DNA of 64,000 nucleotides from Spizellomyces punctatus DAOM BR117 (taxonomy: Eukaryota > Chytridiomycota > Chytridiomycetes > Spizellomycetales > Spizellomycetaceae). The position numbers and the translations under genes were made by a program. This document shows, piece after piece, positions 1 to 10,702 of the stretch. The stretch spans positions 962,787-1,026,786 of the forward strand of contig NW_015971545.1 of the NCBI RefSeq assembly GCF_000182565.1, read 5' to 3'. The notes under the pieces were generated by a model. It worked only from the letters and a program-made list of their open reading frames with translations, ran no database searches and was not told where the DNA came from. How positions within the stretch are numbered: the stretch's first letter is position 1; each line of letters starts with the position of its first letter.

Positions 1-241
1 ACGGACAATGCGAACCATCTCTATCCCTGAGGGAGCCCTAGAGCAATGGTGTGAACTTGAATTACTTGCCAAGAGCATGTAATGTCCAATTTCCAACAAA
101 TCTATTTACGTTGCCAAGACCGAGGCGGAGTGGGAGTGGTTGATTATCTATCAGCCCGAACCTAATCGACATTCTCATCTGTTGGAAAAGCCGATACGCA
201 AATGTATCTCTGGCTTTCAGTGTCGACATGACTGGCCAACA
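1..241. other. Left edge, no gene seen
   Basis: No convincing coding exon or RNA gene is visible. The only open frame overlapping this stretch runs into the TIR element and has no recognisable domain. Confidence 0.5.
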
Positions 242-998
242 TAGTGTGGAGGTGATTGAAAATGGCACTAGGACCCATTATTATCCGGATAATCCGGTTA
301 ATCATATCGAATAATCAGAACCCCCTCTATCGCTCAAAGCGGTGTGGCATGCATGTAATGTTTTTTTTTTAAACTGCGGTGAGGCGCATGCCAAAGGTCT
401 ATAAAAGGGGGGCCTTTTCCCTCTTTCCTCTTTACCCATCCTCGACTCACAAGCATCTGCCCAACGCTCATCGCAACCCACATTGCAACCTCATAGTGAC
501 CCACATTGCAACCTCATTGCGACTCGGTCAATCATGAGCATGCAGATGTGGTGGTGTCGAGGACCTCGTCCGCCCGACAGCAACAACGGCCAGAACCAGC
601 AGCAACCAGTTGGATCTGTTGACAAACCTACTATTATGCTGCCACATTTGTTGAGCTTGGTTGGTATGTACCGATGGCATCATTTCTTATCATCTGGTCA
701 TCTTCTGACATGCAGTTCTAGTCTCCAAGCCTTCGTTACTGAACATCCTCCGGCTTGCGAGTCTCCCTGACGATATTAACTCTCTTGCGACGACTCTCGC
801 TTCAATGTCGATCAAGAGTTGCGGATCAAGGCCCAGTAGGAACGCGTGTGGTGGTGGGCAATTATCCGGTTAGAACCAACCGTTACGGATTGCGTGTATA
901 ATTGCCTAGTAGTTAGTTAGTTAGCTTTTCCAAACCGGTTGTCGCCGGTTTATTCCCTGGTGTAGTAGCTAGTGCCATTTTCTGTCACCTCTACACTA
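242..998 (+). mobile_element. TIR element copy 1 (MITE-like, 757 bp)
   Basis: The ends are imperfect inverted repeats of about 30 bp: TAGTGTGGAGGTGATTGAAA at the left, and the right end reads as the complement with the same AATGGCACTAG core. A TA dinucleotide sits at both outer edges, which would fit a TA-targeting (Tc1/mariner-like) superfamily. This is inference, because no transposase is present. A second copy lies inverted at 27187-27821, and both share the end regions and an internal promoter-like block. Towards the right end (about 893-985) there is a tRNA-like stretch that recurs at 57428-57515. The internal open frame (about 534-770) is short and has no recognisable domain. The element is probably non-autonomous and mobilised in trans. 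Confidence 0.72.
400..407 (+). promoter_or_regulatory. TATA box inside TIR element copy 1
   Basis: TATAAAAG is followed by a pyrimidine-rich stretch and a CTCGACTCA leader. The same TATA and leader are conserved in the inverted copy at 27654-27661, so the element appears to carry its own Pol II promoter. A conserved GT...AG pair downstream suggests a spliced transcript. Confidence 0.5.
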
Positions 999-1874
999 CA
1001 AAGAAATGATACGTGTGCTTAGATCAGCAAGCCCCAGTGGCGCATATTAAGCCACGCTTAAGTCGACTAAGCCTATGACGCAATGTGCATTAATTGTTTA
1101 ATTGAGGTGAGTTGTGTCTTTTTTTGTACTGCGCAAAAAAGGCCCTCCGAGAACATGGAATAAAATGTAGGTTCGATCGATGCCCATGTGAAGAGTGTGA
1201 AATATGGATTAGAGATGGCTATGAAAGATAGATGTGGATATGAGATTAGTGCAATGCAAATGTTGCATGGCCAATGTGCAATGGATATGTTTAATCGCAG
1301 GATAGTTCTAGATACGAAGATGTCATGATTGCGTTGGGGGGGGGGGGGGGGAAGGAAGCACAGGAAGGAAAATCATTTCCCCTTTTACTATTGAAAGTGT
1401 GTCAATTTGAACAGCCCGGGGGGGAAAAGGCAACCTGTCACTTTTCCCCGCGTTGATTTTTTCATACGCAACTCATACTCACAGACGTCACTCGCGGCAA
1501 CTGGCCATGAACAAAAGAAAAAAAAACATGCAATGAAATGGCTATGTTTTTCTGCCTTGGTTTTTGATTTTACGTTTTTTTTGGCTTGTCCATTAGCGCG
1601 TGAGTGTGATCTCACCCTTGGCTTCTTGATTACGCATTACTCACACGAACGGACCTTTTGGATTATACCTTTATCCTTCTCCTCTGTTCGTCCCCTAGGA
1701 AGGAATTTCATTGCTTTCTGTCAAAATATCCAAAAAGCAACTGTCGACATTTAGGAGCGGATAATCAAGAAGAAAGTAAAAATCTAACGTCTTTTCGATC
1801 TGTCAACTTTGGGTAAGTTGCTTTGTTTTGTTTTCCACGCGCGTCAAATCGCCCTGGTCTTTGCGACCCAAAGG
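999..1874. other. Intergenic, upstream of RhoGEF; poly-G run
   Basis: No gene is recognised. A run of 16 G lies at 1336-1351. A GTAAGT at 1812 and an AG at 1872-1873 could bound a 5'-UTR intron of the RhoGEF gene just before its first ATG at 1875. Confidence 0.4.
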
Positions 1875-4800
1875 ATGGTCGTTCATCAAAGGGTGAAACA
1901 GCTGCGGGGGGATTGGGTGCCATCCACCACGCTTCGTCGCTCACGCTCCCAGACTTTCTTGCAGCACAGCATGGTCAACCGCTGGTCCGTTCTCCCGGGA
2001 GGAACGCCAAAGGCCCGCAACGCTATCGCTCCCGTCGAATCCAGTCCCTCCCTTACACAGTCTGACTTTGAAAAGTTGACGCGCATCTACGCGCTTGTCG
2101 CTCACCGAGCTCGCCGTCTCGCCATCCTCCATCGCCATAAAGACAACAAGGCCCTCGTCACATCCTACCAGGAACTCGTCATCGACTGTCACTCCTTGCT
2201 CGCCCTCGTAGAAGAACGGTATTTCCCGTCGCGTACCGAAAAGGGTGGGCATCAGTTTGCAACATGGTCCTCTCCGTCTGGGCATCATGCGAACGCACCA
2301 AGACCTGCGAGCGATCTTAAATTTCCTGGAGCAAAACAGTTGGCCTTGATTCAAGCGGTTGGAACATTAAAGGATGCATTAAATACTTTGTCGCGTACCA
2401 TCCGGCGGATATCATCTGGTACACCACCGCCAGGAAGCGAGAGCACCGCAAAAGGTGAACAAGACCCTCTCGAGCGGGATCTCGCAACCGTCCTAACATC
2501 AGCACGATCGATCCTGGATGTTGCCAGCAAGTTTGAGCCTTCCCAAAGAAACGATCATCGGGCATTGAACAAACGTGCATCGTTGGGATCGATCTTCTCT
2601 CGCTTTGGCAATGGCAATGGCAACGGCAACACGAGCAACAGTAACAACAACAACCACAACAGCAACAGCAACAACAGCAGCACAAACAAACTCAATCGAT
2701 CCTTTTCCGACCCAGTAACTGTAGAAGAGGCCCGTGATGCAAACGGGTCGTCGGGAACAAACGTCAAAAAGACCTTGTCTCTCGCCAAAGAGTCTCGCAA
2801 ACGTCGCAGCGGGCTAACCAGTGAACGCCCTACCAGTGATCCTCTCTCAAAAGACTTTCGCAATGCCCTGTCTGTATTGTCTCAACTGACTACAGTGATT
2901 GGCAGCAATCTCCAAGAGTTTCGCCTTTTGCAGAGTAACATTTCAAATTCTTCCACGCCACTCGATCATAAACTCGTAATGGATATGGAAGTACTGGAAC
3001 GCTGTTACGAAGATGCATTAGATCAGCTAGTACCGCTCAGCTCATCCCTCGCGACACTATGGGAACAAGCCTTTGTCGGCAGCATCGGCGCCATCCAGCG
3101 TCTACGCCAATCAAACGCAGAAAAGGACCAGGAAATGTCTCGTCTGACAAGGCAATGCGAGGAATTCCAAAAAATGAACACAGCACTCTTGGAAGAGAAT
3201 ACACTGCTGAAGCGCGAAATGGAATTCATTCGTCGAACGGGCATGGAACCCTGTGCGACCCCCATGTCTGAGGACATGCGCTCCATAATCTCCCTCCCCC
3301 TCCCTAGCCCCGCTCTCGAGCTGGAACTGGTTGAAACAGATCTAGTCCCCAGCGCAATGTCCTCTATCGTCGTCTCACCCCCCGAACTCGACTATGTGGA
3401 AATCGTCGAGGAACAAACCAACCATGCCGACGCGGTCGTTTTGAATAGATTGTACAGTGAAGTACGGGAAGCGCAGGCTTTGTTGGATGATGTGGAGAAG
3501 CGGAGGAGGAGTGTCATGGGATCTTTGGATAGACCTGCTCGACCTAGATCCGAAAAGGCGCTCACCTTGCCTCGTATTGCAAGTTCTGCGCCCTTGTGGC
3601 ACGATGTAGGTTGAAGTCTTTCTGGGCGTATTGTTTTATTATTTCCGATACTCAACGTTCTACAGTTTTTCCCTCAGGATCCCAAAGCCAAGGCATGTGT
3701 CATTATCCAAGCACGCTGGCGAGGCTATAGGGCGCGGAAAACTTTCAAAGGCATCAAACTCCGTTTGATGATTGTAAACGAAATGCTCGACACGGAGGCA
3801 TCCTACGTGAAGGGCCTTCTGACCATTCACAAGGTAAATATTTATCAAACCCACATTGTGTTTCTTTAGCGCTAACTTTCTTTTGACAGGAATTTATGAT
3901 TCCACTCAAAGAAGAAATGAATCAGAACAGCAGCATTATCAGTCGCAAGGATTATGACTGCATCTTTCGGCACGTGGAAGAGATTATGGCGTTCAACCAG
4001 CTCTTGTTGGATGATTTGGTCGAGCGGGTGGCGTTTTGGCATTTTGAGCAGGTTTTGGGGGATATTTTCATTCGTGCTGTAAGTATCTTGCAAGTGTTTA
4101 AGTTGATTGGGTATGTGGCCCTAACGCGCGGATCATGTAGGCCGAATCGATGAAAATATATGCGCACTTTGTCAACAAGTAGGTCCAATAGATAGCGGTA
4201 GTTATCCGTTTTTGATGTGACTGACTTGCTTTTCAGTTACGACCAAGCTGTCGAAACCCTTAACCGTGTCTCAGAAAATCCAGCCTTTGAAAAAAAGCTA
4301 CAGGTAACGACGCTCTAAAGAATGCTGGAGATATAACGCATCCTAACACCTTGAGATGCAGGATATCAGCAAAAACATGGGCACCCGCGCCCCAAATTTG
4401 ACCGACCTCCTCATCACACCAGTTCAACGTCCTCCTCGCTACCTTCTCATGCTCAAGGTAACCCACCAACCCCGTATTTCCCACGCCCTTGCACATCTAA
4501 CCCCCGTTTCAAAACAGGAACTCTTGAAGCGTACACCATCTACCCACCCCGACCATAACTCCCTCACCACCGCTCTCCAGAAAATGGAACGCACTGTCCA
4601 AATCATTAATGAACGCAAAAAGCGGTTCGAGATGATGAAAAAGGTTCAGGACATGGTTATCGGGAGTCCATTTGTAAGTCACACCGTGATATCAACATTC
4701 GTTGGCCGCGATACTTATATATTTTTCTTTTGTCATTCTGTAGGAACTCGTGACACCTGGCCGGTACCTAACCCACCAGGGCCCCCTTCTCGAACTAAAT

Positions 4801-5651
4801 GATCAAGGACCCGCTGCCGACTCACGAACACTTCGTACCGTATTTTTGTTTACGGATTTGATTGTGTGTGCTGAGGAAGTTGTCGTGTCTGGGGAAAAGA
4901 AGGCCGAGTTTCGGTGGGCGCTGCCGGTGGGTGATGTGGTTGGGATTCAGAGTGGTGAGTTATTTTTATTGTTTTTGGAATGATTCGCTAGATTTTTGAC
5001 GTTTTTGTTTTGGGTAGGATCCAAACCGGAAGATGGACTTTGTATTCGTCTTTCATGGAAGTCTACCACGTCTCTTGGTGTCAAAGTGTACGTGCACTTG
5101 TTCACTGTCTTTTTAACAAACACTGTCTAATCTCTTTCGACATAGGTTCTACGCACTGGGAAGAGACGAACATAAACATTGGACAGCGGTATGTACCCCA
5201 TATCTGATATACTCATCCACGAATCTGTACTGAACTCGCCATGTAGATCCTAAACTTTGCCCAAAAAAACTCTACAAAACTCGCACGCCAGTCCTCACTC
5301 CTTGGCACTGGTCTCATTCTCCCACCCAGCGACGCCACTAAAACACAGGTAACTAATCCACGCCTCTCACCCACTCTCTCTCACCCAACTCGCAATCTAA
5401 ATTATTACCGTTAGCCTCTAACCCTTCAAAACCTCCAAACAACTCTCTCAACCCTCCAATCCCAAATCACGCACGAAACACAATTATTGAATGGTTTTAC
5501 TGTTCTTGAGAATTTGGTGTCGCAGCGGGGAGATAAAGGGGTTGGTATGGTGCATCGTCAGCGGGATGAGTGTTTTAGGAGGTTGGGTGTTTTGAGGGGC
5601 GAGGTGTTGAGACGGGAGGTTTTGAGACGGGAGCTTGAGGGGTTGGAATAG
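1875..5651 (+). CDS. Rho guanine nucleotide exchange factor (IQ-DH-PH)
   Basis: Likely a Rho-family GEF that promotes GDP/GTP exchange on Rho/Cdc42-type GTPases at the membrane or cell cortex. I read 12 exons: 1875-3605, 3678-3833, 3890-4078, 4141-4178, 4237-4303, 4362-4457, 4518-4673, 4744-4954, 5018-5087, 5146-5188, 5247-5348 and 5415-5651. All phases join, giving about 1031 residues. The N-terminal ~577 residues are low-complexity, with an Asn/Ser/Gly tract (2610-2690). An IQ motif (VIIQARWRGYRARK, about 584-597) comes directly before the DH domain (about 600-790), which includes LLITPVQRPPRYLLML, the conserved DH helix. A PH-like region with LRTVFLFTDLIVC follows (about 812-935), then a short charged coiled coil ending ELEGLE. 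The open frame extends upstream only with a TTG start, so ATG 1875 was chosen; ATG 1971 is an alternative. Confidence 0.88.
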
Positions 5652-6189
5652 TGTTGTGGTTGTGGGTGAGAAGGGATTTTGTATAGGGTGATTGATACCA
5701 TTTGTGTTTGGATTTTTTTTTATAATTTTTGGTATTGGATTTTTTTTGTTTTTGTAAATGTAGTATTTCAATACATTTGAAAGTGTTCATTGTAATGCGT
5801 ATATTCTTGCTGAGATGGCTGTTTTTTGCTGAATCCTAATCCTTGCAGATGCGCAACCCTTGATCCCAGCCCGTAATTTTGGCAAAGTTAAACCTTAATT
5901 ATTTTAGGGTTGCCCCCTGATCCCCTTATTCATCAATTGACGCACACGACAACTTTAACCTTAAATACGATTTTGGAATGTTCCTGTTCACAACAGGATA
6001 TCACGCTGAAATATGCGAGCTAATGCATCAATGGGAATTGCACTGTGAGCCAAGGCAAGCGGTCGAAGAAAAGAGCATTTCTTGAGGAATTAGACTAGGA
6101 ACCTGAATGCTCTACACAAGCAACGAATTATTCGAGAGAGGAGCCAAAATATTGCCATGATTAAAAAAATGAGCACTACATAACTTCGA
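5652..6189. other. Intergenic, AT-rich
   Basis: This is the 3' region of the RhoGEF gene and flank of the tRNA. The T run on the minus strand (plus 6163-6169, AAAAAAA) is the likely Pol III terminator of the adjacent tRNA. Confidence 0.45.
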
Positions 6190-6261
6190 GGGCTCAGCCG
6201 GGAATCGAACCCGGGACCACCCGCACCCTAAGCGGGTATTATACCACTAAACCACTGAGCC
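6190..6261 (-). tRNA. tRNA-Pro (anticodon AGG)
   Basis: The 72-nt cloverleaf is complete. Acceptor GGCTCAG pairs with CTGAGCC, with discriminator C. The anticodon stem is CCCGC/GCGGG with loop TTAGGGT (anticodon AGG), and the T arm is CCGGG TTCGATT CCCGG. There is no intron. It is identical to copies at 36624-36695 and 44949-45020. Confidence 0.95.
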
Positions 6262-8773
6262 GCCGTTCTCTTCTTCAATCGCTATGTATTACCACATTTA
6301 ACTGCTCAATGCATCAGTGAGGAAAACCAGTTGGAACGATACCCACCGTCGAAGGCAATGCAATGGGTTAGTTGACGGTGCCTAGGAGGACAGCAGATCT
6401 TTTATACTTTTAGACGCGCATGGCATGTTTGACAATGTAATAATACATTACTGGTAACGCCTTCTGGTGGCAGCCAGTCCATATCGAGCACGGTCCAAAG
6501 GGCCTGGACATATTCTGCACACTCTTTGTCTTAAAACCCCGCATGTCCACAAGAGGCTGTGAAGAGCACAGCACTTTTTATATCTCCTGACGTGTGGCCT
6601 CAGCGTCTGGGGACCCTTTCAGAAGGCTACAGGGACCTGGGAGGCACAAACAAAGCCCTAGTCGGAGAAACGTTGTCCGTGACCATTTTACTTGGCGACC
6701 GATGTGAACGTGAATTCTTCCACTAGCACGCACGATATGGTTGGGGCGGGGCAGTAAGCGACAAATGGCATTTCTGTGCAGGGATCTCCCTCCCCCCCTT
6801 TTACTTTTATTCTTTTATCCGCAACTTGTTTCCCTCCCGAACAGCTGCCTAATCCCAACAAGAAAACGCGGTGCACGATCTCGTTTAAACCATTTGGGTA
6901 ATCAACTTGCAACCGCGCCCAAATGCATTGGAATGTCCTTTGTTAGTTTCTTGTCGCCAAACGTGAGCGCTCATCAGTGTTATCGATTAGAAGCAACTGG
7001 CGGGCTCAAAAAAGCAAAAAAAAAATATATTACCAAGGTGTGAAATTCAAAAAAGCCATGCGGGGGCAGTGAAGGAGGAGGAAGAAGAAGAAGAAGCACT
7101 GCCAGGAGGAATCAAAGAAGACAAGGGGGTGTTAATGTCCAATATCTGCATGTGCTTTGGAATGGTTCGGATGAGTGATGTGTGGGGAGGCTGTGTTAGC
7201 TCTTAAAATGGCAGTGTCCTTGTCCTGCTCTGGCCCAGGGCTCGGAACTACTACGGCGGCGGCGGGGGATGTGCCAAAAGGCAAGCCCGACCCCAACTTA
7301 CGACAGTACACACACACAACGTTTAAACTCCGTCCAATTTGAGAGTAAATTGCATACAGGCAGATTTCTTCATTGTATCCGCGCCACGTCCACGACGACG
7401 GCATTTGTTAAAAGCTGTCAAACCTTTTGCACATTGTTCCAATTCCCGCGGTAGCGTTCTGCGTTTGCGCCAATCCAAGTTCTTCCTAAAGGGGTATGGA
7501 CGTATCTCCTGTCTTGTCCAATTAGTTTGTTTTTCCCTGCATATTAGTTTTGTCTGCTCGGTATTTCGGCTGGCTGGCGGTGCACCGACCACAAACTGCA
7601 ATTCGTGAAGGGTCAAGAGGCAAACAAGATCTCATAAAGTCGCTTTTAGCTTGCCCGCAACGTTTTCAGGGGGGAGTATCATTCGATCGTCACCAAGAGA
7701 TAAAAATACCCTTTTACACGCGACACAACCGACGGTGGTGGTAAGTTGCGGCTATCTTAGATCTTTGACCAGGGTGCGTATCGGTGACGTCTATCCCTCG
7801 TGGTTTTGAGTTTCCCTTCTTCTTGTCTTGGTCATCATCATCTTTGAGGAAATGGGGGAAAACGAAAAGTGACTTTTTCACTTTTGCTGTGCCCATGGCT
7901 TCCGATTAACCCAACTGATTTTGTCTAGAATTGCTGCTCCTGTGGGCGTTTTGGAGTAGGAGAAAGAGATTTGCTACGTTTTCCCCCTGAAGGCAGTGAA
8001 CAGAAGACAAGCTCAGCGCTATACAGCAACTCCCCTCTCTTGCATCGCCCTCGTCTAGAAAACTGTCACCCGCATCCCTTTAATATAACAACAAGGTAAG
8101 AAAACGACAACAAGCCACGTTCAAGAGCCGCCCGCATGCATTTCATTTCTTGCGTTTGGGCTTGGGTTGAAAAAGCGATGATGGGCAGTGGGGGGGACCC
8201 CCAATCGCTCAAGGGCTGGGTGCTTGGTGACGCGTGGTTTGACATTTGGCTCAACTCCTCTGGACGCGCTACGGCGATCCCGAACACTCTTGAGGCTTTG
8301 ATAACCTCAGGGGTAGAACACGGATTTGGGGGAGGTGATATTAAGGGTTACTGCGCGCGCGGCATCTAAAAGCTAAAGGCAGAGAAGGTCCCGTCACGCA
8401 CGCACATGGGGACATTTTTGGCTTGGGCGGTGACAAGAACAATTCCGGCATTGACGTATTTTCTTTTTTTTATTGCGTATTTTCCATGCACTTTTCCCTC
8501 TATCCACGGCGCATTTTACCCCTTCCTCGTCTTTTGCTTCTTTCGCACACTGTCCCGCCCGTCTTCGTCTTACTATCCTGTCACACACATTCAAATCGTT
8601 CGGTATCGCCTTTCACTGCCTTATCTACTTGCCACGTTTTTTCATCCCCCCTCACCTAGCGGATAGCGGTGGTCACTCATTTCCGGGCTTGGTCGATCAG
8701 TTATCATTGCCGAATCTACCGAAATTGCGACCACAGCAAACAAGTGTCAGTGAGCACAAAAATATATAGTCAT
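6262..8773. other. Long intergenic/upstream region, no gene assigned
   Basis: About 2.5 kb without a convincing coding exon. Open frames exist but have no domain-like content, and several start at non-ATG codons. A purine repeat (GGAGGAAGAAGAAG) lies near 7075-7096. A GTAAG at 8095 and a CTCACCTAG at 8651-8659 could bound a long 5'-UTR intron of the gene starting at 8774. Confidence 0.35.
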
Positions 8774-10051
8774 ATGTCTATTTCGAAAATGACGGCCAAG
8801 CAGCACCTAGCATTCCATCTGCACGGTCGGGTTTCTCATACGTCATATATTCTTTCAACGTCAGAAAAGCCCAACATCTTGTCTGAGATCCTGTCACCTT
8901 CCCTTCGCACGGCGCTTTTCACGACGTCTACCAAACTAGATAATTCCGCGTCGGCATCGTCATCTGCACCATCATCATCGCCCTGGTACTCTCCACCCAG
9001 GAGAACCTGGCTAAGCTCCGACATGATCTACCACAAGCGATCATCGGTTACAAGGTCGCGGATGTCGGAAGGTCCCAAGACGGTCGCCAAACGACGATCG
9101 AGGTCGTTGACCGTCTGGAAAGAAGGTGAAAATGGCAAGCAAACGACCGATGGCGAGATTCGCAGTAGGCGATCCAGAAGCGCAAGTCCAGTTGTCGGCA
9201 GGAAGGAATGGAAAAGTGTTCCAAAAAAGCGGGACATGCGAAGCGAGTACGCCAACGCGAACCCAAAGCGCAAATCAACCTCCAAGATCCACCCGCAATC
9301 CAGTCCTTTGCCGACCGAAAGCCCAAATGTGCTGCCAGCCAACCTTCCGCAAATCCAGCCATGTTTCCCATTACCTGCCCGGCTGCCCGCTCACATCGAA
9401 CAACAATTATATCTTCTTTCGTATACAAAGCTTCTCTCCCCTCGACGCCCCGCACATTCCCGCACGACCATCCAAAATCTAATGCTATACATCCAATCCG
9501 TGCATCCGGGAGTCGAAACTCTCTCCCACCTCCCCCCATCCCCGACACTCCCAGCTCATTCAACTCAAGCCCCATGGTCCATCAACACGCCAACCAAACG
9601 CCCATCGTTCTCCGCAAGAAAATCCAATCGCCGTCGGTTAGCAAAACTTGCGGCGGGCACGACTGTTGGACCAGGTCCTTCCCCGCTGCGTTATAGCTTC
9701 TCGCCCGATTCCGCATACACCCATCACATTCAGAGTTTGACCCGCGCTGCGGCTGTTGCTGCCACACAAGCGGTGTACCACAAAAAGCAACACGATATCG
9801 CCATCGAGGTCCCGGTGACTGCAATGGTACCAGTCAAACACAAGAAAGATACCCCGACGAAACGGTTCTTGGGATTACTCAAGAAATTCCTCAAAGTCGA
9901 CTCGGAGCGAGCAAGGAGGCGGGAATCCGCTTTTTACGCTGGTGCCGGAAAGTTTCCCGCTCGCTCTTGCGTCTCTTGTGACAATGACGGTGTAGTTGAG
10001 ATTGACTTTGGGAAAGGACCCAAGGGAGGTGTACATGTTTTAATTGCTTAA
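8774..10051 (+). CDS. Hypothetical basic Ser/Arg/Pro-rich protein
   Basis: Not recognised. It is a single open exon of 425 residues from ATG 8774. The frame is open further upstream only from a GTG at 8669. The N-terminal third is Ser/Thr-rich, followed by several basic Arg-Ser clusters (KRRSRSLTVW, RSRRSRSASP), a Pro-rich stretch, and a more ordered C-terminus with TKRFLGLLKKFLKVD and the acidic/hydrophobic end VVEIDFGKGPKGGVHVLIA. The basic clusters could be nuclear localisation or RNA-associated sequences, but that is inference. No membrane segment or signal peptide is seen. The overlapping minus-strand frames are shadows. Confidence 0.6.
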   Translation: MSISKMTAKQHLAFHLHGRVSHTSYILSTSEKPNILSEILSPSLRTALFTTSTKLDNSASASSSAPSSSPWYSPPRRTWLSSDMIYHKRSSVTRSRMSEGPKTVAKRRSRSLTVWKEGENGKQTTDGEIRSRRSRSASPVVGRKEWKSVPKKRDMRSEYANANPKRKSTSKIHPQSSPLPTESPNVLPANLPQIQPCFPLPARLPAHIEQQLYLLSYTKLLSPRRPAHSRTTIQNLMLYIQSVHPGVETLSHLPPSPTLPAHSTQAPWSINTPTKRPSFSARKSNRRRLAKLAAGTTVGPGPSPLRYSFSPDSAYTHHIQSLTRAAAVAATQAVYHKKQHDIAIEVPVTAMVPVKHKKDTPTKRFLGLLKKFLKVDSERARRRESAFYAGAGKFPARSCVSCDNDGVVEIDFGKGPKGGVHVLIA

Positions 10052-10702
10052 TGGACGCTTTTTGTTTTGTTCAAAGGCGTTTTGGTTTTCTACCCTATGT
10101 ACCAGGATGTTTTGTATGTCTGTACTTTTGTCCGCTTTGTTCCTTACTTTCTTTGATATTTGTAACTGCGTGGTATACTGTAAGGGCTGTAGTAGTTGGA
10201 CGTTACTGGTTTAGGTTTAAGGATTAAGGATTTCTAGTATGTACGCTTTAACGGGTGTAAATATTCAAAAAAAAAAAAAAGAAGAAGGTAGTTTTTTTAT
10301 GTTTCCTGCAGGACGGGGGGCTTGTTGTGTGCAGCTGGCAAAACGTCATAAAAGCTTTGCATTTTAAAGCTTACTCAGCATGTAACCAGCCCAAGCGATG
10401 TTGCCCTCAATCTGTTGTTTTTTTTTTTTTCAAAATGGAGTGCTTTAGCTTGTTTCATGAGCGATTATCCCAACGAACGAAGGGGACATCAAACGATTAC
10501 ACGCGAGTCAGCATTCTTATTACATCTAAAATCCAATTGTCTCAGAACAAGTGTACAGTCCAACAACATTTGGACCACTTTCATCTACTATAAATACTGA
10601 AAGTGGGATTTGGCTCAAATATCCCTTCGCCAGTATATACTCCCCTTCCCATCCAGTCAACAATAAATGTAAATATATGAGGAAAATCAACAAAAAAAGA
10701 AA
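10052..10702. other. Intergenic between convergent genes
   Basis: 3' flanks of the convergent genes on either side. A-runs at 10267-10280 and a T-run near 10420-10430 are present. No coding signal is seen. Confidence 0.5.

Noticed and set aside
483-770. 95-residue frame inside TIR copy 1 as a gene
   Set aside because: Not conserved in copy 2, no domain, and a plausible intron falls inside it. Kept only as a property of the element.
1809-1874. N-terminal extension of the RhoGEF
   Set aside because: The upstream frame opens at TTG and overlaps a likely GTAAGT splice donor. ATG 1875 is preferred.
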